Shown: positions 1-7,557 of the stretch, piece by piece | Position numbering within the stretch: position 1 is the first letter of the stretch | Layout of the letters: every line of letters begins with the position of its first letter | NCBI GenBank assembly: GCA_028288875.1 | Contig: JAQGHK010000283.1 | Location: forward strand, 1-16,888 | Source: Phycisphaerales bacterium | GTDB lineage: Bacteria; Planctomycetota; Phycisphaerae; Tepidisphaerales; Tepidisphaeraceae | DNA: 16,888 bases | Direction: 5' to 3' | Position numbers and translations under genes: made by a program | Notes under the pieces: generated by a model | The model's input: the letters and a program-made list of their open reading frames with translations, nothing else | Told to the model about the DNA's origin: nothing | Database searches by the model: none

Positions 1-1247
1 CATTCCTTCATCTCAGTCAGCCATCGGCGTTCGTTGCCGTAGGCGGCCAGCGTTTTGACGTATTTTCCGCCGCCGTCGGTCACCCAGGCGAATACATACG
101 GCCGATGCTGCTGCGTCGGAACCTGCAGGTCGATCGCCAGCTTGTAGCCGGCGGGAAATAGTGACGGCGTGCGCGGGGCCAATTGCTCGGCCGCCTGTGC
201 TTTGTCTTGAAGCGCTTTGAAGCCTTCCGTCCGTAGCGTGTGGCCGTCGGCCGTCACGATCAGGGCTTCGGCGTTGGGAATCGAGCGGACGAGTTCCAAC
301 GCTTCAGCGAATCGCAGCGTGCAGCAGATCGTGGCCAAGGCGTTGGCTGTGGCACTATCGGGCGCGACGACGGTGGCCGCCTGATTGCGACCGGACTTGC
401 CGGTGCGGGCGTCGATAATGTGCGAATAGCGCTTGCCATTGATGGTGTAGAACCGCTGGTACGCGCCGCTGGAGGAGACGGAGTATTTGCCGGGAACGAA
501 CACCGTCGTGAGCGGTTTGGCGTTCAGTTCCGGATGGGCCGGATCCTGAACGCCGATCGCCCAGAGTCCGCCATTGGCGGGCGCGGGCGTGCCCCAGGTG
601 CGAAGGTCGCCGCCGATGTTCAGCATCAGGCCCTTGAGGCTGCCCGGCTTGGCGGTAGCCGCTTCGACAGCCTTATCGATGATGTATCCCTTGCCGAGCG
701 AATCGACATTGATCTGCTGATCGGCGATGCGGCGGACGGTCTTGGCCGTCTCGTCGATCTCCCAGGCCGGGGCTTTGTTTCGGGTAGCGGCGGCGAGAAG
801 CTCGGCATCGGTCGGCAGCCGACCGTCTTTTTCGCCTTGTTTCCAGAGGACGATGACGTCGCCGGCGTGGCCGCTGTACGCGCCGGCCGTTCGCTTAGAC
901 GAGGCGTCGTATTGCTTCAGCACCTCGATCAGTTCCGGCGAGGCGGGCAGGGCGGGTCCGTTAACAGGGGACGCGTTCAGCCGGGCGACTTCGCCCTCAG
1001 CGTCGTAGGCCGAGAGGATCTTTTTGAGCCGGTCGATCTCGGCCAGCACGGCTTTTTCGACCGCCTCGGCATCGACCTTGCTGGGGGCGAAGACGGTCAG
1101 ATCCATCGCCGTACCCAGCACATTGGCGTGATGAAATTCGAACGATTGCACGCCGGCCGCCGGCTGATCGGCCAACGCGAGCGGGGAGTTCGCCATTAAA
1201 GCGAGCGTGGTGATTCCAACGGCATGGGCGGGAAAGCGTCTGTGCAT
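1..1247 (-). CDS. apbE: FAD:protein FMN transferase (ApbE) with DUF2271-like C-terminus, partial
   Basis: The gene is open at the left edge, leaving about 415 codons. ApbE proteins covalently attach FMN from FAD to Thr/Ser of target proteins outside the cytoplasm, for example Rnf/Nqr subunits and flavocytochromes. Visible motifs are 'DSLGKGYIID', 'LNIGGDLRTWG' and 'HIIDARTG', which match the family's AKGY, NIGGD and HIIDPxTG blocks. After about residue 320 the sequence 'RPYVFAWVTDGGGKYVKTL' looks like the start of a DUF2271 domain, a tail I recall on some ApbE proteins. Residues 1-26 resemble a signal peptide: HRR, then a hydrophobic stretch ending 'SPLALA' before DQ. I chose the ATG at 1247 for this reason. 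In-frame ATGs at 1289 and 1298 are alternatives and would give a long n-region. No Shine-Dalgarno is seen at 1247. The gene is divergent from rnd. Confidence 0.88.
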   Translation of the reverse strand, partial: MHRRFPAHAVGITTLALMANSPLALADQPAAGVQSFEFHHANVLGTAMDLTVFAPSKVDAEAVEKAVLAEIDRLKKILSAYDAEGEVARLNASPVNGPALPASPELIEVLKQYDASSKRTAGAYSGHAGDVIVLWKQGEKDGRLPTDAELLAAATRNKAPAWEIDETAKTVRRIADQQINVDSLGKGYIIDKAVEAATAKPGSLKGLMLNIGGDLRTWGTPAPANGGLWAIGVQDPAHPELNAKPLTTVFVPGKYSVSSSGAYQRFYTINGKRYSHIIDARTGKSGRNQAATVVAPDSATANALATICCTLRFAEALELVRSIPNAEALIVTADGHTLRTEGFKALQDKAQAAEQLAPRTPSLFPAGYKLAIDLQVPTQQHRPYVFAWVTDGGGKYVKTLAAYGNERRWLTEMKE

Positions 1248-1364
1248 TGAATCGATAAGGTTGCGCGCGGCAGCCGCTTTCTTCCACATCCCCGCCATTT
1301 TTTCGATACCTGCGACGAAAGGGCCCATTTCGATAAAGAGTGGCTTTCATGGCAATCGGCGGGC

Positions 1365-1387
1365 GGTCACGTTTAATTCATGTGACC
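1365..1387. promoter_or_regulatory. Inverted repeat GGTCAC-N11-GTGACC between divergent apbE and rnd
   Basis: Two perfect 6-bp arms lie at 1365-1370 and 1382-1387, separated by an AT-rich 11-bp spacer. The site is in the 160-bp divergent gap and overlaps the region where the rnd promoter would lie. Its shape fits a dimeric repressor operator, but no regulator is identified. Confidence 0.35.
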
Positions 1388-1400
1388 AGACCGCTATCAT
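1372..1400 (+). promoter_or_regulatory. Putative rnd promoter, leaderless type
   Basis: TATCAT at 1395-1400 matches the -10 consensus in 5 of 6 positions. It is followed by exactly 7 nt and then the ATG at 1408. A weak -35 candidate TTTAAT (1372-1377) lies 17 bp upstream. No Shine-Dalgarno precedes the ATG, so transcription would begin at or one base before the start codon. Confidence 0.45.
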
Positions 1401-1407
1401 CGCCCCC

Positions 1408-2676
1408 ATGTCAGGCCGTCAAGATTTTCGTTCGCGTTACCGCCAGCGGGCCCATGAAGCCGCCCACGCGGACGAGTCGCCCATCCCCGAGGCCGACGTG
1501 CCGGATGCCGTTCATGCCTTCCGGGGCAACGCCGAGCTGATCACCACCAACGAACAACTGGCCGACCTGCTGGCCCACCTGCGCGAGGCCGGCAGCTTCG
1601 CCTATGACAGCGAATTCATTGGCGAGTCCAGTTATACGCCGCTGCTCTGCCTCGTGCAGACGGCGACGGTCGACCGCGTCGGCCTGATCGATCCACTGGC
1701 CCCGGGGCTGGATCTGAAGCCGTTCTGGGAACTGCTGGCCGACCCGACGCTGGAAAAAATCGTCCACGCCGGTGCGCAGGACGTGGAACCGGTTGCCCGG
1801 GTGATCGGCAAGCCGGTACAGAATCTGTTTGATACGCAGATCGCCGCCGGCTTTGTCGCGTTGGCCTATCCCGCGTCGCTGGCGAAGCTTACGTTGGCCA
1901 CCACCGGCGTGAACCTGGCCAAGGGCCTGACGTTCACGCAGTGGGACGCCCGGCCCTTCTCCGCCAAGCAGTTGCGCTACGCCGCCGACGACGTGCGCTA
2001 CCTGCCAGCGGTCGCCGCGGAGATCAAAAAGCGCCTTGCCGTCACGGGTCACGCCGCTTGGGCCAAGGCCGAATGCGACGCGCTCTGCGAGCCCGGCCAG
2101 TACAAGTTCAGCACCGAAACGGCCATCGAGAAGGTCCGCGGCAGCGGCTCGCTGGCGGGATCGCAGTTCAACGCGCTGCTGGACCTGGCCGTCTGGCGCG
2201 ATGCCGCCGCCCGCGAGGCGGATCTGCCGGCCCGGGCGTATTTAAAGGACGAAATCCTCGTCGACTTGGTCCGCAATAAGCCGAAAACGACCGAACAGCT
2301 CGGTCGCATCCGCAATCTGCCCCGGCCATTGATCGAAAAGCGGGGCGACACCCTGATCGCCATGATCGCCGCCGGCTTGGCCCGCCCGTACGACGGCCCA
2401 GCGCCGGAGCGCCAGGCAGAAACCACCGTTGCCCAGAAGTTCGCCGCCGACGCCCTCTGGACGGCCGCCCAGGCGATCTGCCAGAGTCAAAGCATCGACC
2501 CCGCCGCCGTCACCAGCCGCCAGGAAATCGGCGACCTGCACCGAGCCCTGATCACCGGCAGCTCGCCCGCCGCGCTGCGCCTGATGACGGGCTGGCGAAG
2601 CGAGGCCCTCGGCCAGAAGCTGGTGGACCTGTGGACAAGCCGCAAGCCGCTGACGTTCACGCTGCCTGCGGAATAG
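1408..2676 (+). CDS. rnd: Ribonuclease D (DEDDy 3'-5' exoribonuclease with HRDC domain)
   Basis: This 422-aa protein has all the DEDDy motifs. ExoI is 'AYDSEF' (D67, E69), ExoII is 'IVHAGAQDVEP' (D125) and ExoIII is 'YAADDVRYLP' (Y191, D195). The RNase D-typical 'KGLTFTQWDARPFSAKQ' precedes ExoIII. Residues about 235-305 form an HRDC domain ('LDLAVWRDAAAREADLP', 'LGRIRNLPRPLIEKRG'). A less conserved C-terminal region of about 115 residues follows, as in RNase D proteins with a second HRDC-like domain. The enzyme trims 3' ends of tRNA precursors and other structured RNAs in the cytoplasm. An in-frame extension upstream to 1207 is possible but is not conserved-looking and overlaps apbE. The ATG at 1408 also sits at the right distance from a -10 hexamer. 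Confidence 0.93.
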   Translation: MSGRQDFRSRYRQRAHEAAHADESPIPEADVPDAVHAFRGNAELITTNEQLADLLAHLREAGSFAYDSEFIGESSYTPLLCLVQTATVDRVGLIDPLAPGLDLKPFWELLADPTLEKIVHAGAQDVEPVARVIGKPVQNLFDTQIAAGFVALAYPASLAKLTLATTGVNLAKGLTFTQWDARPFSAKQLRYAADDVRYLPAVAAEIKKRLAVTGHAAWAKAECDALCEPGQYKFSTETAIEKVRGSGSLAGSQFNALLDLAVWRDAAAREADLPARAYLKDEILVDLVRNKPKTTEQLGRIRNLPRPLIEKRGDTLIAMIAAGLARPYDGPAPERQAETTVAQKFAADALWTAAQAICQSQSIDPAAVTSRQEIGDLHRALITGSSPAALRLMTGWRSEALGQKLVDLWTSRKPLTFTLPAE

Positions 2677-2816
2677 GAAGTCGGTCGGCCCGCTGCACTT
2701 GGTTATTCAGCCTCGCTCTGGTTCCTCAAAATTAAGTCGCTTTTAACCGCCTGCCCGGATCGACGGTTCTACAGTCTCACAGACGTATGTAGGGACTGAT
2801 CCCGGAAGGACGCGCC

Positions 2817-4280
2817 ATGGCCGTACAATTAAAGCCGCTCTCCCAGCAAGTATTCCTCATCACCGGCGCCTCCAGCGGCATCGGGCGCGTCACGGCCAAG
2901 CACGCCGCGGCCGCAGGGGCAAAGGTCATTCTGATTGCCCGGAATGAAGAAGCCTTACAAGCGGTGAATGAAGAGATCAAAGCCGCCGGCGGGCAGTCGA
3001 TGTACGCCACGGCAGACGTGGCGAATCTGGACCAATTCAAAGCCGCCGCCGAGGCCGGTATCGCCCAATTTGGCACTGTCGATACGTGGGTCAACAACGC
3101 CGGCGTCGGCCTGTTCACCGACATCACGCAGCACACCGAAGAAGACGATCGAAAGCTGTTTGAAACGAACTTCTGGGGCATCGTCAACGGCAGCCGCTTG
3201 GCCGCCCAATATCTGCGAGATAGCGGCGGGGCGCTCATCAACCTCGGCAGCGAAGTCAGCGACATCACCACGCCCACCCAAGGCATGTACGCGGCCAGCA
3301 AGCACGCGATCATGGGCTTCACCGACGCCTTCCGCATGGAAGTGATCAAGAGCGATCTGCCCATCAGCGTGACGCTCATCAAGCCCGCTGCAATTGATAC
3401 ACCGTTCGCCAAGCACGCGAAGAATAACACCGACCAGAATGCCACGCTGCCCGCGCCGGTTTATGCGCCGGAACTGGTGGCTGACCAGATTCTGCACGCA
3501 GCCGAGAATCCGGTGCGCGATCTATATGTCGGCGGTGGCGGCCGGGCGATGGCCCTGCTGGCCGAGCATTTTCCGACCCTGTCCGACTGGGTCATCAGCA
3601 AATTTATGCCGAGTCAGGAACTTAAAGACGAGCCTGCCGATCACAGTAGCGAAGCGCTCCACGACGTGGGCGGCGGTTCGTACGAAGAGCGCGGCGGGCT
3701 TAAAGGAGAACGTATGGTTCGCGAAAAAAGTTTATATGGCGTTGTGAGTCGTCACCCGGTGGCGGTCACCTTCGGCGTTGCCGCTGCCAGTGCCGCCGCC
3801 GCCTATCTGCTGCTGCGGCCGGAAGAGCCGGAGTCCACGGCCCAGAAGTTTAAATCCGCCGTCCGCGAGCGGGCCGCCGGGCCCCTGGCGCAAGCGCGGG
3901 CAGCCATCGCGCAGGCGCTGGCCGAGGCGCACAAGCAGGGCGACGGCACCTATTCAAAGGTGCGCGACACGGTGTACGACTACGCTCAGGAAGCGCGTGA
4001 CGCCGTCCGTGGCTATGCCAACAGCGCCAGGTCCACGGCCGCCGATTATGCCGACACGGCCCGCGGCTATGCCGCCGACGCCCGCGACACCGCCAAGGAC
4101 TATGCCGACGATGGCGTCGGCCGTGCCCGGTCGGCCGCGCGCAGCGGCGCAAGCAATGCGCACGAGTATGTCGACACCGCCAAGGAGCACTTGCACGACG
4201 CCGCCGAACGATACGTCGCCGCACCGGCCGAATCATTGGTGACCGCACTGCGTCGGGGCATTGATCGCTTCTTGGGCTGA
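2817..4280 (+). CDS. Short-chain dehydrogenase/reductase with membrane anchor and LEA-like repeat tail
   Basis: This 487-aa protein starts at the ATG at 2817, preceded by GGAAGGA at 2804-2810. Residues 10-260 are a classical SDR Rossmann domain: TGASSGIG (16-23), NNAG (93-96), a Ser near 145, and YAASK (Y158, K162). It is an NAD(P)-dependent oxidoreductase of unknown substrate. The segment 'REKSLYGVVSRHP' followed by a hydrophobic helix (about 314-333) resembles the C-terminal anchor I recall from a subgroup of about 330-aa SDRs. The extra part is residues 340-487: Ala/Asp/Arg/Tyr-rich amphipathic helix with four 11-residue units from 389 to 432 (YAQEARDAVRG, YANSARSTAAD and so on), like LEA group 3 or apolipoprotein repeats. 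The tail may lie along membrane or stabilise proteins, which is inference. An in-frame internal ATG at 3714 has its own strong Shine-Dalgarno. Confidence 0.88.
   Translation: MAVQLKPLSQQVFLITGASSGIGRVTAKHAAAAGAKVILIARNEEALQAVNEEIKAAGGQSMYATADVANLDQFKAAAEAGIAQFGTVDTWVNNAGVGLFTDITQHTEEDDRKLFETNFWGIVNGSRLAAQYLRDSGGALINLGSEVSDITTPTQGMYAASKHAIMGFTDAFRMEVIKSDLPISVTLIKPAAIDTPFAKHAKNNTDQNATLPAPVYAPELVADQILHAAENPVRDLYVGGGGRAMALLAEHFPTLSDWVISKFMPSQELKDEPADHSSEALHDVGGGSYEERGGLKGERMVREKSLYGVVSRHPVAVTFGVAAASAAAAYLLLRPEEPESTAQKFKSAVRERAAGPLAQARAAIAQALAEAHKQGDGTYSKVRDTVYDYAQEARDAVRGYANSARSTAADYADTARGYAADARDTAKDYADDGVGRARSAARSGASNAHEYVDTAKEHLHDAAERYVAAPAESLVTALRRGIDRFLG
3702..3716 (+). promoter_or_regulatory. 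Internal in-frame Shine-Dalgarno and ATG within the SDR gene
   Basis: AAAGGAG at 3702-3708 is followed by GAACGT... and an in-frame ATG at 3714-3716, a near-ideal initiation site. Initiation here would give a separate 188-aa product made of the membrane helix and repeat tail without the dehydrogenase domain. Confidence 0.4.
3981..4112 (+). repeat. Four 33-bp units encoding 11-residue (hendecad) repeats
   Basis: Units begin with the codons for YAQ, YAN, YAD and ARD and encode A/D/R-rich 11-mers, residues 389-432 of the SDR fusion. The nucleotide units are similar but diverged, for example TATGCCGACACGGCCCGCGG against TACGCTCAGGAAGCGCGTGA. This argues for old duplication rather than recent expansion. 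Confidence 0.7.
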
Positions 4281-4295
4281 TTGCCCTGGATCAGG

Positions 4296-4373
4296 CGACA
4301 GTCCGCTCGGCGGCCTGTCGTTCGCCATGGCTTTTTTCAGACGCCGACCTTCAAATTGGGGGGCGGCGTCTGT
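4296..4373 (+). terminator. Tandem hairpins after the SDR gene
   Basis: A 6-bp stem CGACAG/CTGTCG (4296-4301/4315-4320) is followed by a T6 tract at 4332-4337. A perfect 9-bp stem CAGACGCCG/CGGCGTCTG (4338-4346/4364-4372) is followed by TTTATT. Either may terminate SDR transcription before the independently promoted zinc-ribbon gene. Confidence 0.5.
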
Positions 4374-4427
4374 TTATTGACAGGCCGATTCGTCGAACAT
4401 TTTGGCCGCATTTTTCAGGCCGTTCTG

Positions 4428-4433
4428 TATAAT
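4428..4433 (+). promoter_or_regulatory. Consensus -10 box TATAAT, leaderless promoter of the zinc-ribbon gene
   Basis: A perfect TATAAT is followed by 7 nt and then the ATG at 4441. No good -35 is seen at 16-18 bp; TTGGCC at 4402-4407 is 20 bp away. There is no room for a ribosome binding site downstream of the expected transcription start. Confidence 0.55.
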
Positions 4434-4440
4434 TGACGAC

Positions 4441-4662
4441 ATGCCGATGTATGAATACGCGTGCCGCGCCTGTGGCCACCAGTTCGAAAAACTGGCCAAG
4501 ACTTTCGATGCCGCTGCGCCCACCTGTCCCAAGTGTGAATCCGCCGAAACCGGCCGCGAACTCAGCACCTTCGCCGTCGGTGCCGACGGCGGAAAATCCG
4601 CCTCCATGCCCGTCAGCGGCTGCGGCCGCTGCGGCGGGCCAAATCCGTGTTCGATGAATTAA
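4441..4662 (+). CDS. FmdB-family zinc ribbon protein
   Basis: This 73-aa protein begins 'MPMYEYACRACGHQFEKL', the signature of the FmdB/CxxC_CXXC_SSSS family. It has CxxC pairs at 'CRAC' and 'CPKC', which form a four-cysteine zinc ribbon, and an additional C-terminal 'CGRCGGPNPC' cluster. The family is named after a putative regulator of formamidase genes in Methylophilus, but most members have no defined role; nucleic-acid or protein binding is inferred from the zinc ribbon. The ATG at 4441 was chosen because the family starts with MPxYEY and a TATAAT lies just upstream. An upstream in-frame ATG at 4402 would include the promoter. Confidence 0.88.
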   Translation: MPMYEYACRACGHQFEKLAKTFDAAAPTCPKCESAETGRELSTFAVGADGGKSASMPVSGCGRCGGPNPCSMN

Positions 4663-4715
4663 CGGCCGGCGGGACAGCCGTGGTGAAACGGCATGTGAAG
4701 AGCCGCCCGACGAAA

Positions 4716-4747
4716 GCGGCCCGGCCACTTTTCAGGAGCCGGGCCGC
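4716..4747 (-). terminator. Hairpin terminator between convergent zinc-ribbon and lipoprotein genes
   Basis: A perfect 10-bp stem GCGGCCCGGC/GCCGGGCCGC lies at 4716-4725/4738-4747 with a 12-nt loop. On the minus strand the stem is followed by TTTCGTC, so it best fits the end of the lipoprotein gene. It may also stop plus-strand transcription, since the two genes converge here. Confidence 0.6.
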
Positions 4748-4774
4748 GGTATATCTGCTGATGATTCCAGCCGC

Positions 4775-5416
4775 TTAGGACGTCGGCTGCGTCGTCGGCA
4801 TTGGGGCGATCGTGTCGCTGACCTTGTCCAGCTCGGTCACCGCGACGTCGATCTTCTCGTTCACCGAGATCGAGCGGTTTTTGGCTGACGTGGCGCGGTC
4901 GCTGACGAGCTTGATGTTGTTGGCCGTCAGGTCATTGCCGATGTAATCACGCAAGGCCTTCAGGTCGTTGACGACCGGGGCCAGGGCGTTGTCGGCGTCG
5001 ACCAGCTTGTCGCTCAAGATGGAGAAATTCTTCTCGGTTTCGGCGATGCGATCCATGGCCCGCATGCGCAGGTCGGTGTCTGCGATGGCGGACGTATCGG
5101 CCCGCCACTTGGCCAGGTACGCCTCGCGATTGGTCGACATGCCGCGGGCGCTCTTACGCGAGCTGGCGGCCGACTTTTCCAGGGCATCGACGTCGCTGGA
5201 ATACTTCTCGAATTGGGGCCGCAGATCGGAACCCGGGCTGTAGACGAGAGCGTTCAAATCATCCACGGCCGTCCGCAGTGTGGATTTGTCCGTGATCAGC
5301 TCGCTTTTGACGTCGCTGAGGCTGTTGTTGGTTTTCTCCGCGGCCTTGTAGCCGGGAGTTGCACAGCCGGCGATGAGAGCCAGGCCCAGGACGGATGCAG
5401 TGAGACGCGTACGCAT
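4775..5416 (-). CDS. DUF2959-like lipoprotein
   Basis: This 213-aa protein has a lipoprotein signal peptide 'MRTRLTASVLGLALIAGC'. The lipobox LIAGC predicts lipidation at C18, with Ala at +2. The mature part is almost entirely charged alpha-helix and probably coiled coil. It contains blocks resembling DUF2959 proteins: 'YKAAEK' right after the lipid anchor, 'YLAKWRAD', and 'LAPVVNDLKALRDYIGNDL'. DUF2959 has no assigned biochemical function. A Pro/Thr-rich end (PMPTTQPTS) follows. The start has an AAGGGAA Shine-Dalgarno about 7 nt upstream. The gene is divergent from the GT39 gene and convergent with the zinc-ribbon gene, so it is probably monocistronic. Confidence 0.8.
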   Translation of the reverse strand: MRTRLTASVLGLALIAGCATPGYKAAEKTNNSLSDVKSELITDKSTLRTAVDDLNALVYSPGSDLRPQFEKYSSDVDALEKSAASSRKSARGMSTNREAYLAKWRADTSAIADTDLRMRAMDRIAETEKNFSILSDKLVDADNALAPVVNDLKALRDYIGNDLTANNIKLVSDRATSAKNRSISVNEKIDVAVTELDKVSDTIAPMPTTQPTS

Positions 5417-5533
5417 AAAAGTTCCCTTCGGGTTGAACCTTTGGAATGCTAGGCGAAAGGGCGCCGTGATTCCGTCATGAATTTAATTTTCACAACACAG
5501 ATGGCACGCCGACCCGCCCGCACCGACCAGCCG

Positions 5534-5562
5534 TTGGCGAGAGGCGGCCATCGTCTTACAGT
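5534..5562 (+). promoter_or_regulatory. Putative promoter of the GT39 gene (TTGGCG-N17-TACAGT), leaderless
   Basis: TTGGCG at 5534-5539 and TACAGT at 5557-5562 are separated by exactly 17 bp. Seven nt then lead to the ATG at 5570. This is the same -10-to-ATG spacing seen at rnd and at the zinc-ribbon gene. Confidence 0.4.
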
Positions 5563-5569
5563 GCGGCCT

Positions 5570-7234
5570 ATGCGGCACCGACTCATGCGATGGCTTCTCG
5601 TGCTGGTCATCACCGGACCGCTCTGCGTTTACATGGTCGGGAACGGCGCGACAGGGCTTTTCGATCGCGACGAACCTCGATACGCCCAGACATCGCGCCA
5701 GATGCTGGCCAGCGGCGACTGGGTCGTTCCGCACTTCCTCGACAAGATCCGCACCGCCAAGCCCGTGTTGATTTATTGGTGCCAGGCGTCGGCGATGGCG
5801 GTGCTCGGCGACAATCGTTTCGCAGCCCGGCTGCCGTCCTCACTGGCCATGGCGGCGACCGTGGCGATGCTGGCCATCGGCGTCTCGCGAGCCACCGGGC
5901 GACGCCGCGGGTTATGGTGCGCCTTTATCCTCAGCAGCTGCGGCATGGCGATCATCTCAGCCAAGATGTGCCTGACCGATGGCGTCCTGCTCCTGCTGAT
6001 CACGACCAGCCAGCTCTGCCTGTACCGACTCTGGCGCCGCGGCCCGGATAGCGCGACGATCGTTCTGCTTGGCCTTTCCGCAGGCCTGGCGGGGCTGACC
6101 AAGGGGCCCGTAGCCCTGGGCATTAACGGCACCACGATCGTGGTTCTGTGGCTGCTGAGCCGTTCGGTGTCTGATAGAAAATGGCAATCGCCGTGGCGCG
6201 CGGAGCATTTTCCGATGGTCATCGGCGTCGCGGGCGCGGTGCTGATCGCGACGGTTTTTCCGTGGCTGTACGCGATTCAGGCGCGGGCCCCGCAGTTCCT
6301 GTCGACCGCGATCGGTCACGACGTCATCGATCGAATCCAGCGGGGCCAGGAAGGGCACACGCAGCCGCCGGGGTTTTATTCACTGATCGTCTGGGCCACC
6401 TTTTTCCCCTGGAGTTTGCTGATCCCGGCCGCGTTGGTGTGGGGGTGGAAGCGAAGGCACATCGCGGCCACGCGTTTCGCGCTGGCGGCGCTGGTCGGGC
6501 CGTGGGTCATGTTCGAATTGATCGCGACGAAACTGCCGCACTACGTGCTGCCGACGTACCCCGCGCTGGCGTATCTGGTGGCCGATCTGCTGGTGCTCGC
6601 ATCGCGCGGGAAGGTGAAAGATTTATCAACGCGCGGTTTCCGCGGAATGGCGTGGGTCTGGGGCATCGGCGTGAGTTTGATCGGCGTGGCCGCGCCGGTG
6701 GCGCTGCTTGTCTCGGGTCAGGCACACACATGGCTGGCGGTCGGAGCCCTGTGGATTGCGGCGGTGGCGATTGCGACGGGCATTTCAACCGCGATGCGAT
6801 TTAGCGCCGATCGACCGCTCGCCGCTGCCCGCGCGATGGGCGGCGGCACGCTGCTGGTCATCGCGATTGCGTACGTGATGGTTCTGCCGAACATTCCAAC
6901 GCTGCGCCTGACGCGCGACATCGCTCAGCTCTTCATTGATAACGATGGCTACGGCAAAGCCGGCTACATGATCGATTTCAAAGAACCGAGCCTGGCCTTC
7001 GAACAGGGTGGCGGCTTGCGCGAGCAGAGCGACAACGACTATCTCAATACGACGCCGCCTTCCGCGTGGCCGGAATGGATTGTCACGACACGGCCTGTCT
7101 GGGACGCGACGCGTGCAGACGTCCGCGCACAATGGACGGAGATCGGCAGCGTCAGTGGCGTTGCCTACAGCGATGGCGGCAAGCGGCATGAAGTGCTGGT
7201 GCTGCGAAAGCCGCACTCAGAAGGCGGACAGTGA
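5570..7234 (+). CDS. Membrane glycosyltransferase, family 39 (ArnT/PMT-like)
   Basis: This is a 554-aa multi-pass membrane protein. After the first transmembrane helix comes 'GLFDRDEPRYAQTSRQML', which carries the D-E-x-R-Y-A signature of GT39/ArnT enzymes (D34, E35, counting from this start). 'KIRTAKPVLIYW' matches the family KPPLxYW block. 'LSAGLAGLTKGPVAL' and 'TKLPHYVLPTYPALA' are further ArnT-like blocks. About 10-12 hydrophobic segments occupy most of the protein, and a soluble tail of about 100 residues follows. Such enzymes move a sugar from a polyprenyl-phosphate carrier to lipid A, protein or another envelope acceptor on the outer face of the membrane. The substrate cannot be told from sequence. 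Earlier in-frame ATGs at 5477 and 5501 would add an unconserved basic leader. I prefer 5570 because it directly precedes the first helix and fits a leaderless promoter. Confidence 0.88.
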   Translation: MRHRLMRWLLVLVITGPLCVYMVGNGATGLFDRDEPRYAQTSRQMLASGDWVVPHFLDKIRTAKPVLIYWCQASAMAVLGDNRFAARLPSSLAMAATVAMLAIGVSRATGRRRGLWCAFILSSCGMAIISAKMCLTDGVLLLLITTSQLCLYRLWRRGPDSATIVLLGLSAGLAGLTKGPVALGINGTTIVVLWLLSRSVSDRKWQSPWRAEHFPMVIGVAGAVLIATVFPWLYAIQARAPQFLSTAIGHDVIDRIQRGQEGHTQPPGFYSLIVWATFFPWSLLIPAALVWGWKRRHIAATRFALAALVGPWVMFELIATKLPHYVLPTYPALAYLVADLLVLASRGKVKDLSTRGFRGMAWVWGIGVSLIGVAAPVALLVSGQAHTWLAVGALWIAAVAIATGISTAMRFSADRPLAAARAMGGGTLLVIAIAYVMVLPNIPTLRLTRDIAQLFIDNDGYGKAGYMIDFKEPSLAFEQGGGLREQSDNDYLNTTPPSAWPEWIVTTRPVWDATRADVRAQWTEIGSVSGVAYSDGGKRHEVLVLRKPHSEGGQ

Positions 7235-7532
7235 TTGCAATGCAATTGTTGTAACACAATCATTTGTGGATGATGCTTTGTTGTCGGCTAATTGAAACAG
7301 ACGTCGACACACGGATCCGGCCGCGTCGGGCAGGGTGATACGAATCTCCGATCTCACACCATACGGGCCACGTATTCTGCGACCATCAACACCGCGTTCG
7401 CGAGAAGAATTGTGGCGAACGTGATGAAAACAGCGATCCGTTCATGCGGTTTTAAGTTGATCACTGCGGCGTGGTGTATGACGCCGATGTTTACCCAGTT
7501 TCACGGGCTTATCTGTCTTCATGTCCGCAATT

Positions 7533-7557
7533 GAGAAAAACGCGCCAAATTGGCGCG
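7533..7557 (-). terminator. Orphan minus-strand intrinsic terminator or palindromic operator
   Basis: CGCGCCAA-A-TTGGCGCG at 7541-7557 is a perfect palindrome. Read on the minus strand it is immediately followed by TTTTTCTC, the classic terminator shape. No minus-strand gene lies to its right before the plus-strand genes. It could end an antisense or small RNA, or be an operator. Confidence 0.5.

Noticed and set aside
240..1199. Long plus-strand open frame (319 codons)
   Set aside because: It is the antisense shadow of apbE, whose minus-strand translation has clear family motifs.
7292..7534. TTG-started open frame of 80 codons after the GT39 gene
   Set aside because: No ribosome site, atypical composition and no motif; probably chance.
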